Of a DNA stretch of 64,000 nucleotides, positions 35,073-44,956 are shown piece after piece. The stretch is from NCBI RefSeq assembly GCF_000227115.2, contig NC_016486.1, positions 682,001-746,000 of the forward strand. Reading direction: 5' to 3'. The translations under genes were made by a program, and so were the position numbers. Under the pieces are notes generated by a model. The model saw only the letters and a list, made by a program, of their open reading frames with translations. It was not told the origin of the DNA and ran no database searches. Each line of letters starts with the position of its first letter. Positions within the stretch are counted from its first letter, which is position 1. This DNA is from Naumovozyma dairenensis CBS 421. Lineage: Eukaryota > Ascomycota > Saccharomycetes > Saccharomycetales > Saccharomycetaceae.

Positions 35073-36158
35073 TTAATCAGAAAACTCTTTATCGTAATCC
35101 GTGAATGTAAATCTATATCTGACATCACCCTTTTCCATTCTTTGGAAAACTTTATGAACATTCTCAACACTGATTGGAACAGTTTCTACCCAAATCTTTA
35201 AATTCTTTTCGGAAACTAATTTTAACATTTGTTTAATTTCAGCAACACTACCTAAATGGCTATTTGAAATTGACACACCCAATAATCCAAACGGCTTTAA
35301 TGCTAAGACTTCATTTTCATCTGGAACACAAATGGATACTATCTTACCACCAATCTTCATTGTCTTGGGAACAACATTGAAATCAATATCTGATAATGAA
35401 CTAGCACAAACAACAATTAAATCAAAAGTATCAAAATATTTAGTCCCCCAATCAGGTTCTTCCTTCGTGGCAATGAAATGATGAGCTCCTAATTTCTTAG
35501 CATCTTCTCTTTTCTTGGAAGTACGTGATATCGCATAAACTTCTGCACCTAAAGCATTCGCAAATATTAACCCCATATGACCAATACCACCAATACCCAT
35601 AATACCAACTTTCTTCCCGGGACCACAACCATTTCTTGTTAATGGTGAAAATATTGTATTACCACCACACATTAATGGAGCAGCTAAATGTGATGGAATA
35701 TTCTCAGGAATAGGAATGACAAAATGTTCATGAACTCTAACAAATTCAGCATATCCACCTTTAGAAGCATATCCATCAGGATAATTCATCCCATAGGTAG
35801 TAACGAAATGTTGACAATAAGATTCATTATTATTTAAACAACGATCACATTTCAAACATGAATAACATTGAGCCCCCATACCGACACGATCACCCAATTT
35901 CAATCCATTTTCACATTTAGAACCTAATTTAACAACGGTACCAATAATTTCATGACCAACGATGAGAGGTTTTTCAATATCCCCCCAATGTCCACTGGCT
36001 GCATGAATATCAGACCCACATACACCACAACATTCAATCTTAATATCAACATCACGATCATGGAATGGTTTAGGTGGGAATTCAACCCTTTGTGGGTTTT
36101 TCCAATCTTTATGGTCTAGTACGCCAATACCTTTGAACATTTCTTTTTCATTAGACAT
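35073..36158 (-). CDS. ADH6: NADPH-dependent medium-chain alcohol dehydrogenase, ADH6-like (copy a)
   Basis: Zinc-dependent cinnamyl-alcohol-type dehydrogenase that reduces aldehydes with NADPH. 361 residues, close to the 360 of S. cerevisiae Adh6 and alignable throughout (PENIPSHLAAPLMCGG, NGCGPGKKVGIMGIGGIGHMG, MEKGDVRYRFT). Catalytic zinc ligands are C47, H69, E70 and C164. The structural zinc site is C101, C104, C107 and C115. The Rossmann motif is GIGGIG, and SRTSKKRED at 211-219 is the NADP-phosphate-binding loop that distinguishes Adh6/7 from NAD enzymes. ADH6 is subtelomeric in S. cerevisiae; here a tandem pair sits between RIM11 and SIP5, so it is accessory to the conserved order. 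The 5' leader carries a TTTCG repeat directly upstream of the ATG. Confidence 0.95.
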   Translation of the reverse strand: MSNEKEMFKGIGVLDHKDWKNPQRVEFPPKPFHDRDVDIKIECCGVCGSDIHAASGHWGDIEKPLIVGHEIIGTVVKLGSKCENGLKLGDRVGMGAQCYSCLKCDRCLNNNESYCQHFVTTYGMNYPDGYASKGGYAEFVRVHEHFVIPIPENIPSHLAAPLMCGGNTIFSPLTRNGCGPGKKVGIMGIGGIGHMGLIFANALGAEVYAISRTSKKREDAKKLGAHHFIATKEEPDWGTKYFDTFDLIVVCASSLSDIDFNVVPKTMKIGGKIVSICVPDENEVLALKPFGLLGVSISNSHLGSVAEIKQMLKLVSEKNLKIWVETVPISVENVHKVFQRMEKGDVRYRFTFTDYDKEFSD

Positions 36159-36761
36159 CTTTCGTTTCGTTTCGTTTCGTTCCGCTTGTTGCGTTTGTTT
36201 TTGCCTTATGAGTATTTTTAGTTAACTCACGTTGACGAGAAACATTAACCCAGCGTTGGCTGTTTATATAATCAGATTATTTTGTTTATTTCTCCCAAAG
36301 TTGAGATTGGAAAAAGAGGGAGGGGAACCATACAATAGAAACTCCGAAACCTTACGGTAATATTTCAGAGCTTACGTACTTCTTTCTGTTCTTTTCTCCT
36401 TTTTTGACAGCAACAGAGAATAATACCCGGGTTACGTTACCTTCTCAGACAGGGAACAGCTTGTTTCTTTACTAAGCATACCTAGGTTCCGTGTCCCGTT
36501 TCCGAAACGGAACTAGTATCCGCGTGGTGTTAGGATGGTGTCCGCAAAGTAACGGTAATAAAGCAAAAGGCATTAGAAGAGAACTCCGAAACATACCTGT
36601 CAACTGTTTGGACAGATATCCTTTTTTCATAGCCTACTGAACAACACAGCGGTTTAAATCAATTTGATTGCATTATTTTTTTTTCAGTCGTACACAATAA
36701 TGTATAAAAGATTCGCTAGATTATTACAAACGTTATAAATATCGTTACGGTAGACATTTTT
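36159..36761. promoter_or_regulatory. Promoter of ADH6 copy a, with CGTTT repeat and a Yap1-type site
   Basis: The pentamer TTTCG is repeated four times at 36161-36180 next to the copy a ATG. TTACTAA at 36469-36475 matches the Yap1 response element. A word around CTCCGAAAC occurs twice (about 36342 and 36581) beside ACGGTAATA-type words, suggesting a duplicated promoter block. The 3' end of copy b is not within this stretch. Confidence 0.45.
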
Positions 36762-37853
36762 CTACTTGGAGAATTCTTTGTCATAATCAGTTAAAGTGAA
36801 TCTATATCTAACATCACCTTTCTCCATTCTTTCAAATACCTCCTTCACACCTTTCTCACTTATTGGAATGGTTTCAACCCAAATTTTTAAATTCTTCTTG
36901 GATACCAAATCTAACATTTGTTTAATTTCATTGATACCACCTAAGGCACTATTAGAAATGGAAACACCTATCAGTCCAAAAGGTTTCAAATTCATAACTT
37001 CATGTTGTTCAGGAACACAAATGGATACAATTTTCCCACCAACTTTCATAGTTCTTGGAACAACATTAAAGTCAATATCTGTCAATGAATTAGAACATAC
37101 AACAATTAAATCAAATGTATCGAAATATTTAGTAGCCCAATCAGGTTCTTCTTTTGTTGCAATAAAATGATCTGCACCCATCTTAATTGCATCTTCCTTC
37201 TTCGCAGATGAACGAGAAATTGCAAACGTTTCCGCACCCATTGCTTTGGCAAAGATTAATCCCATATGACCAATACCACCAATACCCATAATACCGACTT
37301 TTTTCCCAGGACCACAACCATTCCTCAAGAGAGGTGAAAATGCTGTAACACCACCGCACATCAAAGGAGCAGCCAAATGTGAAGGGATATTCTCTGGAAT
37401 TGGGACTGCAAAATGTTCATGAAGTCTAATATAATCAGCATATCCACCTTTGGAATTATAACCATCAGTATAATCTTTACGATAAGTATTAACCGTCTTG
37501 GGACAATATGGCTCATTATCTGACTTACAACGATCACATTCCAAACAAGAAAATACTTGAGCACCAATACCAACACGATCACCAACTTTTAATTCATTAC
37601 ATTGAGATCCAATTTGTGTAACTGTACCGATAATTTCATGGCCAACAACTAATGGTTTCTTTGTTTCACCCCAATGACCACTAGCAGTATGAATATCTGA
37701 TCCACATACACCACAACATTCAATTTTAACTTCGACATCATAATCGTATAAGTTTTTCGATTCAAATTCAACTTTTTTCGGGTTCTTCCAATCTTTATGA
37801 TCCAAGACAGCTATACCTTGGAATTTACGTGGGGGAGCAGTAATGTTTGTCAT
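36762..37853 (-). CDS. ADH6: NADPH-dependent medium-chain alcohol dehydrogenase, ADH6-like (copy b)
   Basis: Second member of the tandem pair, in the same orientation. The start is the ATG at 37851-37853 (MTNITAPPRKFQGIAVLDHK), giving 363 residues; the frame extends 14 codons upstream, but this start matches the family. Catalytic zinc ligands are C50, H72 and E73 plus the cysteine of LMCGG. Structural cysteines are 103, 106, 109 and 117. The NADP-binding ISRSSAKKED follows the GIGGIGHMG motif. The protein is closely similar to copy a along the whole length, with differences spread evenly, so the duplication is not recent. Copy b is slightly closer to S. cerevisiae Adh6 in the zinc loop (AQVFSCLECDRCK.DNEPYC). 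Confidence 0.95.
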   Translation of the reverse strand: MTNITAPPRKFQGIAVLDHKDWKNPKKVEFESKNLYDYDVEVKIECCGVCGSDIHTASGHWGETKKPLVVGHEIIGTVTQIGSQCNELKVGDRVGIGAQVFSCLECDRCKSDNEPYCPKTVNTYRKDYTDGYNSKGGYADYIRLHEHFAVPIPENIPSHLAAPLMCGGVTAFSPLLRNGCGPGKKVGIMGIGGIGHMGLIFAKAMGAETFAISRSSAKKEDAIKMGADHFIATKEEPDWATKYFDTFDLIVVCSNSLTDIDFNVVPRTMKVGGKIVSICVPEQHEVMNLKPFGLIGVSISNSALGGINEIKQMLDLVSKKNLKIWVETIPISEKGVKEVFERMEKGDVRYRFTLTDYDKEFSK

Positions 37854-39088
37854 TGTTTTTTTGATTAAGAGATTTTGGTTTTTTTCTGTCCTCAATGTTT
37901 CGTGTATTAAGTAAAAATTCTTTCTTGTCTTTTCATATTAGAATTTCTTCTTCGAAACTCTTGCTCCTTTTATAGGAAAAAAAAAAGAGTTTTCATAAAA
38001 CTGTTTCCTTATACTTGATTGGGACTGTGCCAAGAGATAACGGAACGCAGTATAGATATTCAACTAAACTGATCACGTAACTTGTGTACGTACAAACCTA
38101 AGACCTTTCGCTCGAGCCACCTTTTTACACACAATAGCTTTCTGTTACTACGATATTTTCTCTGTAAGGTTTTTGACACCAGCAAAAAAAAAGATAACAC
38201 CGTAATCTCTCCGTTTCAGGGAATTCGTGATACGCAAAATTTATCTTTCATCATCGCAAATTCCTTTTTTTTTTTCCTTCTTCTTCCATGGGTTTTTCTC
38301 GAACTGTTGGAGCCGTGCACCCGTACACTCCATCCTCCGTTGATAGCTTGTATGTACATAAACATCATAGGCGCAAACCCCCTTTTGGTATGACGGCTTG
38401 TATGTAACGAGGATTTTACACGGAAAAGAATTCTTTTTCCCTCGTGCGGACATCGGTCAGCGTTGTGGAAACGCCATCCCAAGTGATAGTTGCTAAGATA
38501 AGCGGCTTATAGAATAGAGAATAATAAATCTTCTAATTGTCGAGATTATTTGTTTTCGCCTTTGGAGGAAACACCCGTGGAACTTTTTTTTTGACGGGGT
38601 GAAGACGGAGAATATCTCGATATACCATTTTAGGAAGCCTTCCACAACTTTGTATTACGTACAGTCTGTAACAGTCTGTACGGTACAGACTGTTTTTAAC
38701 TAATCTAAAGGTTTTTTTTCATTGCAAAAGAACGTGTAACATTACATTACGGTACGTTACTTACGCAGGGCCGGAGGCTTGGCGACATATATCCGTCTCA
38801 AATCCGTCTGTCGCTGAAAAATTCGTGATTTATTGCCTATTCGTTTCTGTCATATTGGGCGTTAATTAGGGGGGGGGGCATGAAAAATTTAATGTATAAC
38901 CAACCACCTTGGCAATGGAAATTTAGCTAAAGAAATCATTATCGTTAAATTTCAAAAATTAAAACGTATATAAAGTCAATCACGATCTCCCTAAGTTTAC
39001 AATGTTAGTTTAAAACAGTTCCCTCAATTAATAAGTAGGAACACGATCCAATCACAAATAAAAACCAAAATTACTTATTCAAAAGAAA
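37854..39088. promoter_or_regulatory. Divergent promoter of ADH6 copy b and the aldo-keto reductase
   Basis: 1.2 kb between two divergent NADPH-reductase genes, so joint control is plausible. It holds the ACAGTCTGTA repeat and palindrome (38661-38693, listed separately), a run of ten G at 38869-38878, and several ACGTAC words. ORFs here (38082-38482) are not supported. Confidence 0.5.
38661..38693. promoter_or_regulatory. Direct repeat plus perfect palindrome (ACAGTCTGTA)
   Basis: ACAGTCTGTA occurs at 38661-38670 and again at 38671-38680. The second copy opens a palindrome: ACAGTCTGTAC (38671-38681), one central G, then GTACAGACTGT (38683-38693). Three half-sites in 33 bp suggest binding of a dimeric regulator about 400 bp upstream of the aldo-keto reductase. 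I do not know the cognate factor. Confidence 0.6.
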
Positions 39089-40123
39089 ATGTCTAAATTA
39101 GTTCAACAAGTTCAATTCGGTAACACTGGGATTAAGGTCTCCCCATTAATTGTTGGCTGTATGTCATATGGTTCTAAAACATGGGCTGAATGGGTTGAAG
39201 ATGACAAGGAAAAAGTTTTCCAAATCTTAAAGCATTGTTATGATATTGGGTTCCGTACTTTCGATACCGCTGATGTCTATTCAAATGGTAAAAGTGAAAG
39301 ATTATTAGGAGAATTCTTAAGAAAATTTAATATTAGAAGGGAAACTGTGGTCATTCTAACCAAGACTAATTTCCCAGTAGATGAAACATTAGTTTTACCC
39401 ATAGGTGATGCCAACCGATCTGAAAATGACACTTTAGATTTAGTTAATCAACAAGGTCTATCTCGTAAACATATTTTACAGTCCGTCAAAAACTCGGTGG
39501 AAAGATTAGGTACTTATATTGATGTTTTGCAAATTCATAGATTTGATCCAAACACACCAATTAAGGAAACTATGAAGGCATTGAATGATGTGGTGGAAAA
39601 GGGTGATGTTAGATACATTGGTGCTTCTTCCATGTTACCAACTCAATTTGTCGAAATGCAAGGAGTAGCTGATAAGTATGATTGGTTCCAGTTTGTTAAC
39701 GTTCAATCTCAATATAACTTGTTATACAGAGAGGATGAACGTGATTTGATGAAATATTGTAAGAAACATAACATCGCATTAACACCATGGTCTCCGAATT
39801 ATCAAGGTTTGTTAACAAGACCTGTTGGTGTTGAATCAGTTAGATCTACGAAAGATAAGTTTATTAACGCTTGGGATCTGAAAAAGTTTGATCCTGCACA
39901 GAAGGCAATCATTGATCGTGTTGAAGAGTTGTCAAAAAAGAAAGGTGTACCAATGGCTGCCATTTCTACTGCTTGGGTTTTGGCTAAGGGTTGTTATCCA
40001 ATTGTCGGTATGTCTTCAATTAAAAGAGTTGATGAAGCAAAAGAGGCTTTAGATGTCAAGTTTACTGAAGAAGAATTGGCTTATTTGGAAGAACCTTATA
40101 AACCAAGAAACTTCATGTATTAG
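39089..40123 (+). CDS. Aldo-keto reductase, YPL088W-like (aryl-alcohol dehydrogenase type)
   Basis: NADPH-dependent aldo-keto reductase that probably reduces aryl or other aldehydes. 344 residues against 342 for S. cerevisiae YPL088W, alignable end to end (IVGCMSYGSKTWAEWV, GLSRKHILQSVKNSVERLGT, YNLLYREDERDLM, LEEPYKPR). The catalytic tetrad is D59, Y64, K92 and H150 (FDTADVY, LTKTN, LQIHRFD). The cofactor-phosphate end has IVGMSSIKRVDEA. YPL088W is on another chromosome in S. cerevisiae. With the adjacent ADH6 pair it forms a three-gene reductase cluster inserted between RIM11 and SIP5. The start is the ATG at 39089, preceded by an A-rich leader. Confidence 0.94.
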   Translation: MSKLVQQVQFGNTGIKVSPLIVGCMSYGSKTWAEWVEDDKEKVFQILKHCYDIGFRTFDTADVYSNGKSERLLGEFLRKFNIRRETVVILTKTNFPVDETLVLPIGDANRSENDTLDLVNQQGLSRKHILQSVKNSVERLGTYIDVLQIHRFDPNTPIKETMKALNDVVEKGDVRYIGASSMLPTQFVEMQGVADKYDWFQFVNVQSQYNLLYREDERDLMKYCKKHNIALTPWSPNYQGLLTRPVGVESVRSTKDKFINAWDLKKFDPAQKAIIDRVEELSKKKGVPMAAISTAWVLAKGCYPIVGMSSIKRVDEAKEALDVKFTEEELAYLEEPYKPRNFMY

Positions 40124-41243
40124 AAAATATATAAACCAACCTTGTCTCTATTGGTCCAAAAAACTAAGCAACCAATGTGGTGCCAATAGTTTACCTTTTT
40201 TTCGATATAATATATATATATGTGAAACTTGAAATAATAAATAAGAGCATATAAATACCAGGCAGATAAAGTTAAATACTCGAATTACATAGCCGACAAT
40301 TTAATACTGTTCATTTGTAATAAATATTTCATTTTTTCTTCTAATCTTTTTTATGTTCGACTGTTATATATATGTGAAGCTGAATGAGTTGCTCTAAAAC
40401 CATACCTAGGTTTATAGACTTAAAGATGGGATAGTATAAGGGGAATACTACTTGTATCCTACTCAAGTATAACAAGGATCATAATGAAGTGTATTACCCG
40501 CAAATGTGACATGCAGAGCTTGACATTCTTTTCGAGAACTTCTAACGATAGAAAAAAAGTTGTCGCCAAAGCTACTTCAGAGACCTTTACCAAACTTAGA
40601 ACCTTTTAGTATTCACCTTATTATCGTCCCTTATTTTCCTCTCTAATTATTAACTAAAACAAGTAGCAGAAACCAGCTTATATATTATACCCTGAACGTA
40701 TTAATAGATAACCCTCAATTATCAATAAGCAGTAAATCGCATCTAACATTATAGGAGGTTGAATAAGGTTTTTGATTAAAAAGTAATACTCCTATTTCAA
40801 AGTTTCTATTCGTTTCATTTTGTAAGTTGTTCAGACATTCAAGATTCAAATATTTGTAATTGTCTGTATTACACTACTGAAAATATGGTTCTACATTTCA
40901 TGTTTGAAGCTTTGTCTTCTTCTTTAAACAATGTACGTATGTGTCGTTTTCTCCTGACACCTCCACCACTTTTAGAAAGATCCTCCGGGGAAAAAACACC
41001 GACCCCGTTCGGACCATTAAAATAAAAGGGGGAACTACAATCTAAATAGAAGAATAAATAATACATTACTTTCAGATAATAAGTGATTCCAACATAATAA
41101 ATACAAACCAACTGACGGTTTTTTGTTTTGTTTTGGAATAGGAAACGACAAAACTAATTAATTATAAAACTGTACCTTTTCGATTTTATCTGCCCAGAAA
41201 ACAAAAAAGAAACACTCGCAACTATATTAGATAACCTATCATT
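40124..41243. other. Aldo-keto reductase / SIP5 intergenic region
   Basis: Holds the LTR-like repeat listed separately (40398-40748). The rest is the SIP5 promoter and AT-rich DNA. No gene was seen. Confidence 0.45.
40398..40748. repeat. Dispersed LTR-like repeat, copy A
   Basis: About 350 bp clearly related by eye to 59280-59612, in the same orientation. Shared blocks in order: AAACCATACCT, then TTAAAGATGGGATAGTAT (copy B TTAATGATGGGGTAGTAT), TCAAGTATAACAAGGATCAT, AGTGTATT, GAGAACTTCTAACGAT, a TATATATTATACC TATA-like block and ATTAATAGATAA. Both copies end near an AACA. Length, internal TATA and dispersal beside unrelated genes suggest a decayed solo LTR. No TSD or intact TG...CA ends could be fixed. 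Confidence 0.6.
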
Positions 41244-42686
41244 ATGGGTAACGTTCCAGGTAAATTGGATCAAGACAATATATATTTTAACCAAAGTGGG
41301 AGAGGAGCAGGTACGCAATCCAACAATGCCTCGCCGGAGAAAAATAGGATTACCAGGAACAGGCGTGCAGTTTCTTTAGTTAACAGTGTCTTAGCAACTA
41401 GTAGGACAAGTACTAATCTCTCAGATGAAGCCAATCCCAATAAGAGAAGAAGTACAAGAGAAAGAGAGGCTCTAAAAGAGGAACATGCTAAGGGATTAGT
41501 AGTGAAATATAATGAGACAGTGGATGGTGGTTATCTGGCACCCTATGGTGTTTATAGTGTGGAAAAATTAGATTATGATGTACAAATCGTTAAAAAACTG
41601 ATTGTTGATCGAAAATTAGCACCGTTTTACACTCCTTTACAGGATTTTGATAAGTCTTGGACCAAAGAAGAAGTTATCAAGATAATTAATGGATTACCTT
41701 TACATTCAACTTTTAGTGACTGTATCGAAGAATTCGATGGTGTCCCAACGGGGAATTTGAAAAGGGCAAATTTTGATGATCTTATAGATAGATCCCTCTC
41801 GAAGAAGGAACAAAGAAGAGAACATTCCAAAATTTTCAAGGCAAGATTATATAAGAAAAGGGTACTGTGGCAAGAAGGTGAAAATGAATTGTTTTTGGAG
41901 AAAAAAATAGAATCAAGAAGCCCGAACTCTAAACCAAATCAATATTTACCAAGTGATGATTTAAAATATGAAGTATACAGAAATGGTAATGAATGCCCAA
42001 TATGTTTTTTATATTTCCCTGAACCTTTGAATTATTCAAAATGTTGTTTGCAGCCAATATGTACAGAATGTTTTGTCCAAATAAAACGATCTGAACCACA
42101 TTTCCCACATGAAGAAATAGACCCAATGCAGCCCGCCGAAAGTGAAAGTGAAAAGGATCCAAACCTTTTGACTTCTGAGCCTGCGACATGCCCCTATTGT
42201 GCCACTCCCGACTTCTCGATTATGTATTGCCCACCAAAAACTAGAAGGACTGGACTAGGCGGTATTCCACCAATAGCTTTTAAAAGTGATCAATTATATA
42301 TTCCTGGAGAAAGTTCAAACTCAGATGGTTCAGATGAAACGAATTTGCGTAGTAGATCTAAATCAGTAGAAGGATCAGCTATCATTTCTGCAGATTCTAT
42401 CCGTCCAGATTGGGAAAATAAGTTAAAGAAGGAAAGAATGAGATTAATGAAAAGGTCCAATAACGCCACAGCGATACATATTAGTAATAGATTAGTTCAG
42501 CCGGAACATAGATCTAGAAACGGCTCAACCCCAGGATCTTCCAGTCCAACAACAACAGGTGCTAATGAAACAACTACGATTAATGAACTGGAAGAACAAA
42601 TGGTTGAAGAAGCAATTAAATTAAGTCTGGAAGATAATGGCACTAGTGGGAAAAAGAAGAAAAAGAGATCTCAAACTCTTTCCTGA
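41244..42686 (+). CDS. SIP5: Sip5, Snf1/Reg1-interacting RING-like protein
   Basis: Ortholog of SIP5 (YMR140W). In S. cerevisiae it binds both Snf1 kinase and the Reg1-Glc7 phosphatase; its mechanism is unclear. 480 residues against about 489. MGNVPGK at the start suits N-myristoylation. A conserved middle block (KYNETVDGGYLAPYGVY, VVKKLI-type IVKKLIVDRKLAPFYTPL) precedes a RING-like zinc region (CPICFLYFPEPLNYSKCC, CTECFVQIKR, CPYCATPDF; about 252-330). The C-terminus has an acidic UIM-like helix (EQMVEEAIKLSLEDN, about 452-466), a candidate ubiquitin-binding element. The start is the first ATG of the frame. Confidence 0.93.
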   Translation: MGNVPGKLDQDNIYFNQSGRGAGTQSNNASPEKNRITRNRRAVSLVNSVLATSRTSTNLSDEANPNKRRSTREREALKEEHAKGLVVKYNETVDGGYLAPYGVYSVEKLDYDVQIVKKLIVDRKLAPFYTPLQDFDKSWTKEEVIKIINGLPLHSTFSDCIEEFDGVPTGNLKRANFDDLIDRSLSKKEQRREHSKIFKARLYKKRVLWQEGENELFLEKKIESRSPNSKPNQYLPSDDLKYEVYRNGNECPICFLYFPEPLNYSKCCLQPICTECFVQIKRSEPHFPHEEIDPMQPAESESEKDPNLLTSEPATCPYCATPDFSIMYCPPKTRRTGLGGIPPIAFKSDQLYIPGESSNSDGSDETNLRSRSKSVEGSAIISADSIRPDWENKLKKERMRLMKRSNNATAIHISNRLVQPEHRSRNGSTPGSSSPTTTGANETTTINELEEQMVEEAIKLSLEDNGTSGKKKKKRSQTLS

Positions 42687-43248
42687 TCTAACAGGTTTTA
42701 GCTAATGATTGTTAATGACTAAAAGAAAGAATAGATTATGAATGAAAAAGTTACGATAAAATATAAAATATATAGATATAAGTATAAACGACTACTCAAC
42801 TTAATAAAGAATACGGGTATCGTTTAGTATAGTTTAAATTAGCCCTATCACTATTGTCAGTTCTTAACTAAGGCAGCTGCTACCCTTTCTGAATAAAAGG
42901 AGGAAAAAACTAGTCTACTCTTCCGTTTTCCATTTACCGATTCATTTATAAAGTTAACATCGTTCGATGTATTGCCCTACGATTACGATGCGAACTATAA
43001 AAGGTAAAGGTTATTAGATCACGTACTTTCTGACTGTTCTTAAGCAGCGAATTCCTTAATATGGTACTTAAAACTACTCTGAAACATAAGTTCGAGTTAA
43101 CGTTAACAAAAGAATAAATATTAAAGATAATTAAAGATAACAGTTTATTAATGTTTTAATAGTGAAGGTTTAAATTATACAATGTACAAAAAAATACCGG
43201 AAATGTGTGTTTGTAGAAATGAAGATGAATTTTTGATTGGGAGAAACT
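42687..43248. other. Convergent SIP5/RPL13B 3' region
   Basis: 562 bp with the two gene ends. AT-rich, with a small ATTAAAGATA tandem duplication near 43121-43141. A single AR1-like TCGTTTAG lies at about 42829. No gene was seen. Confidence 0.35.
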
Positions 43249-44237
43249 CTATTTCTTCTTTTCAGCTTCAGCTTCAGCCTTATCCTTAGCTCTCTTTTCT
43301 CTAATACCTCTGTATTTCTTTCAGATCTAGCCAATCTCAAAGTTCTGAAAGCAGATTCACCGTTGTCTTCAACAGCTCTGGTTTCAACATCAGTAGTTGG
43401 TTGAGCAATTGGGAAAGTGGCAGCGGCAGACAAAACTTGTTCAGCTTCTGGAGCCTTACCGTTTCTTGGGAAAACAATGATCTTAGATTGGTATTCCTTT
43501 AATCTTTGGACATTTAATTCAAAGATTTCTTGGTTGGTGTTTTGACGTCTGTGATCGACTGCAATACCGATTGTTCTGGCGTAAGCAGCGGTTAAACCAG
43601 CAGCCTTAACCTCGGCTAAACTGAAACCTCTACCAGCTCTAACCTTTCTGTTGTATCTAACGGTTGGAGCTCTAACAACAGGTCTTAGTAAGTCTAATGG
43701 TCTTGGAGCAATCTTGGCAGCCTTGGCGGCTCTAGCGTTACGTCTAGAAACCTTCTTACCAGCTTGGTCAAAGTGAACCTTGACACGTTCTTGCCAGTGC
43801 TTTCTGAAGTGGTTCTTCAAAATTGGTAAGTTCTTAGAGATAGCTATTTTAATATTTCAAATATAAAAATTGAACATCTTCAGTTAGTAAAAATATATTC
43901 CTATGATTGGTAAGTGCTCTATGATGCTCTTAAAGATATTTCATTCAGTAATCTACTCTGTTTTTCAAATCTTATTTGCCCCACGTAGGTACCCTTCAGC
44001 CGTTTAGTCATTTTTTACCTTGTCCTATCTTTCTCTCTAGTTTAAGTTCTCTTAAAAATGATATTCTTATGGTTACATATCTTTCCTCTTGTCAATTGTC
44101 AGGTCGAAATGAATCATATGTAAGTTCAATATTAATATAATCGGATTTAGACTACTACATGTTAAAATAGCCATTTAATGTGATTACTTCATTCAGAGAT
44201 CCTGGCATCATTTGGTTCGAACATTTCACATACCCAT
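43249..44237 (-). CDS. RPL13B: Ribosomal protein eL13 (Rpl13), intron-containing, with a 1-base frameshift
   Basis: Large-subunit protein eL13. Exon 1 is the four bases ATGG at 44234-44237. The intron is 43844-44233 (390 nt) with GTATGT at its 5' end, TACTAAC at 43883-43889 (minus strand) and TAG at its 3' end. Exon 2 starts at 43843 and restores [18 protein letters not shown]. The protein matches yeast Rpl13 up to LRLARSER (about residue 178). There one base is missing in the A-run read at 43314-43318. The original frame ([20 protein letters not shown]) continues to the TAG at 43249-43251. One extra base would give exactly 199 residues, the yeast length. As written the product would run on to 43170 with an unrelated basic tail, 225 residues. 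This is either a sequencing error or loss of one duplicate copy. Divergent from RPS16A. Confidence 0.93.
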
Positions 44238-44582
44238 TGTTACTTGATTCCTGGTTTATTTTGCAAAGTCTCTGCTAACTAACCAAATTTAATTATTACC
44301 TCTTTAATGATATTACCTATACTTTTGATATTATTGACCACTATTACCGGAAGTGTTCCAGCAGTTCAGCGGGAAAGGCTTGGGCTTAGGCAGAATATTT
44401 GGGAGTTTAGAAAGATCTCCTGAGTTTAGGCAGAAGGCCACAAAGACGGCTAGCCGGTACTCTTTCCGAATCTTGGAGAAAAGCTGCTAGGAAAAGCAAA
44501 CAATCTTGTCCTAGGGCACATTCCTAAAGAAAAACTTACAGACAGGTTTTAAGATGTATGGGTTATTTTGTTTTCTCCAAAT

Positions 44583-44594
44583 TGCACGGATGTT
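44583..44594 (-). promoter_or_regulatory. HOMOL1/Rap1 site
   Basis: Reads AACATCCGTGCA on the minus strand, an exact match to the HOMOL1 consensus AACATCCGTRCA bound by Rap1 in ribosomal-protein promoters. It is about 350 bp from the RPL13B start and 360 bp from that of RPS16A. Confidence 0.75.
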
Positions 44595-44638
44595 CTATTT
44601 TCTTTATGACTACCTTTTTTATAAAAATATTTGACTAT

Positions 44639-44650
44639 CAATCCGTACAT
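44639..44650 (+). promoter_or_regulatory. Second Rap1-type site
   Basis: CAATCCGTACAT, one or two bases off the HOMOL1/RPG consensus, 45 bp from the first site and in the opposite orientation. Paired Rap1 sites are typical of ribosomal-protein promoters. Confidence 0.6.
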
Positions 44651-44956
44651 CCCAGTTTTGAAACTTATTTTTGGACTTTTTCATAATTTAGTTTTGAGTC
44701 CCTCTTGGGTCAACAACGTTCGGGGTATCTCGAGGAAGTATCCAAAGTGAATTATTGTGCGTATCTGCTGTTGCAATCGATGGATGTTGGGATAATCTTT
44801 CCATGTTAGGCAGACGCTATAGTGTGTACAGTGTGGTATACCTAAGGAAAGCGGCTATTCAAGATATACCCATTTCAAATGGCATAGGTATTATATCAAT
44901 GATGAGATTTTTTTAATAAGGTTAAGCCACTAATAAACTAATAAAATAATCACAAG

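Larger units (their letters stand above)
44238..44956. promoter_or_regulatory. Divergent ribosomal-protein promoter (RPL13B/RPS16A)
   Basis: 719 bp shared by two ribosomal-protein genes. It has two HOMOL1/Rap1-type sites in opposite orientation (listed separately), T-rich stretches and a nonamer TTAGGCAGA three times on the plus strand (44386, 44426 and 44806). This fits coordinated expression through Rap1. Confidence 0.7.

Noticed and set aside
36485..36510. GTTTCCGAAAC, similar to the centromere CDEIII core
   Set aside because: No AT-rich CDEII next to it and no CDEI. The flanks are GC-rich promoter DNA.
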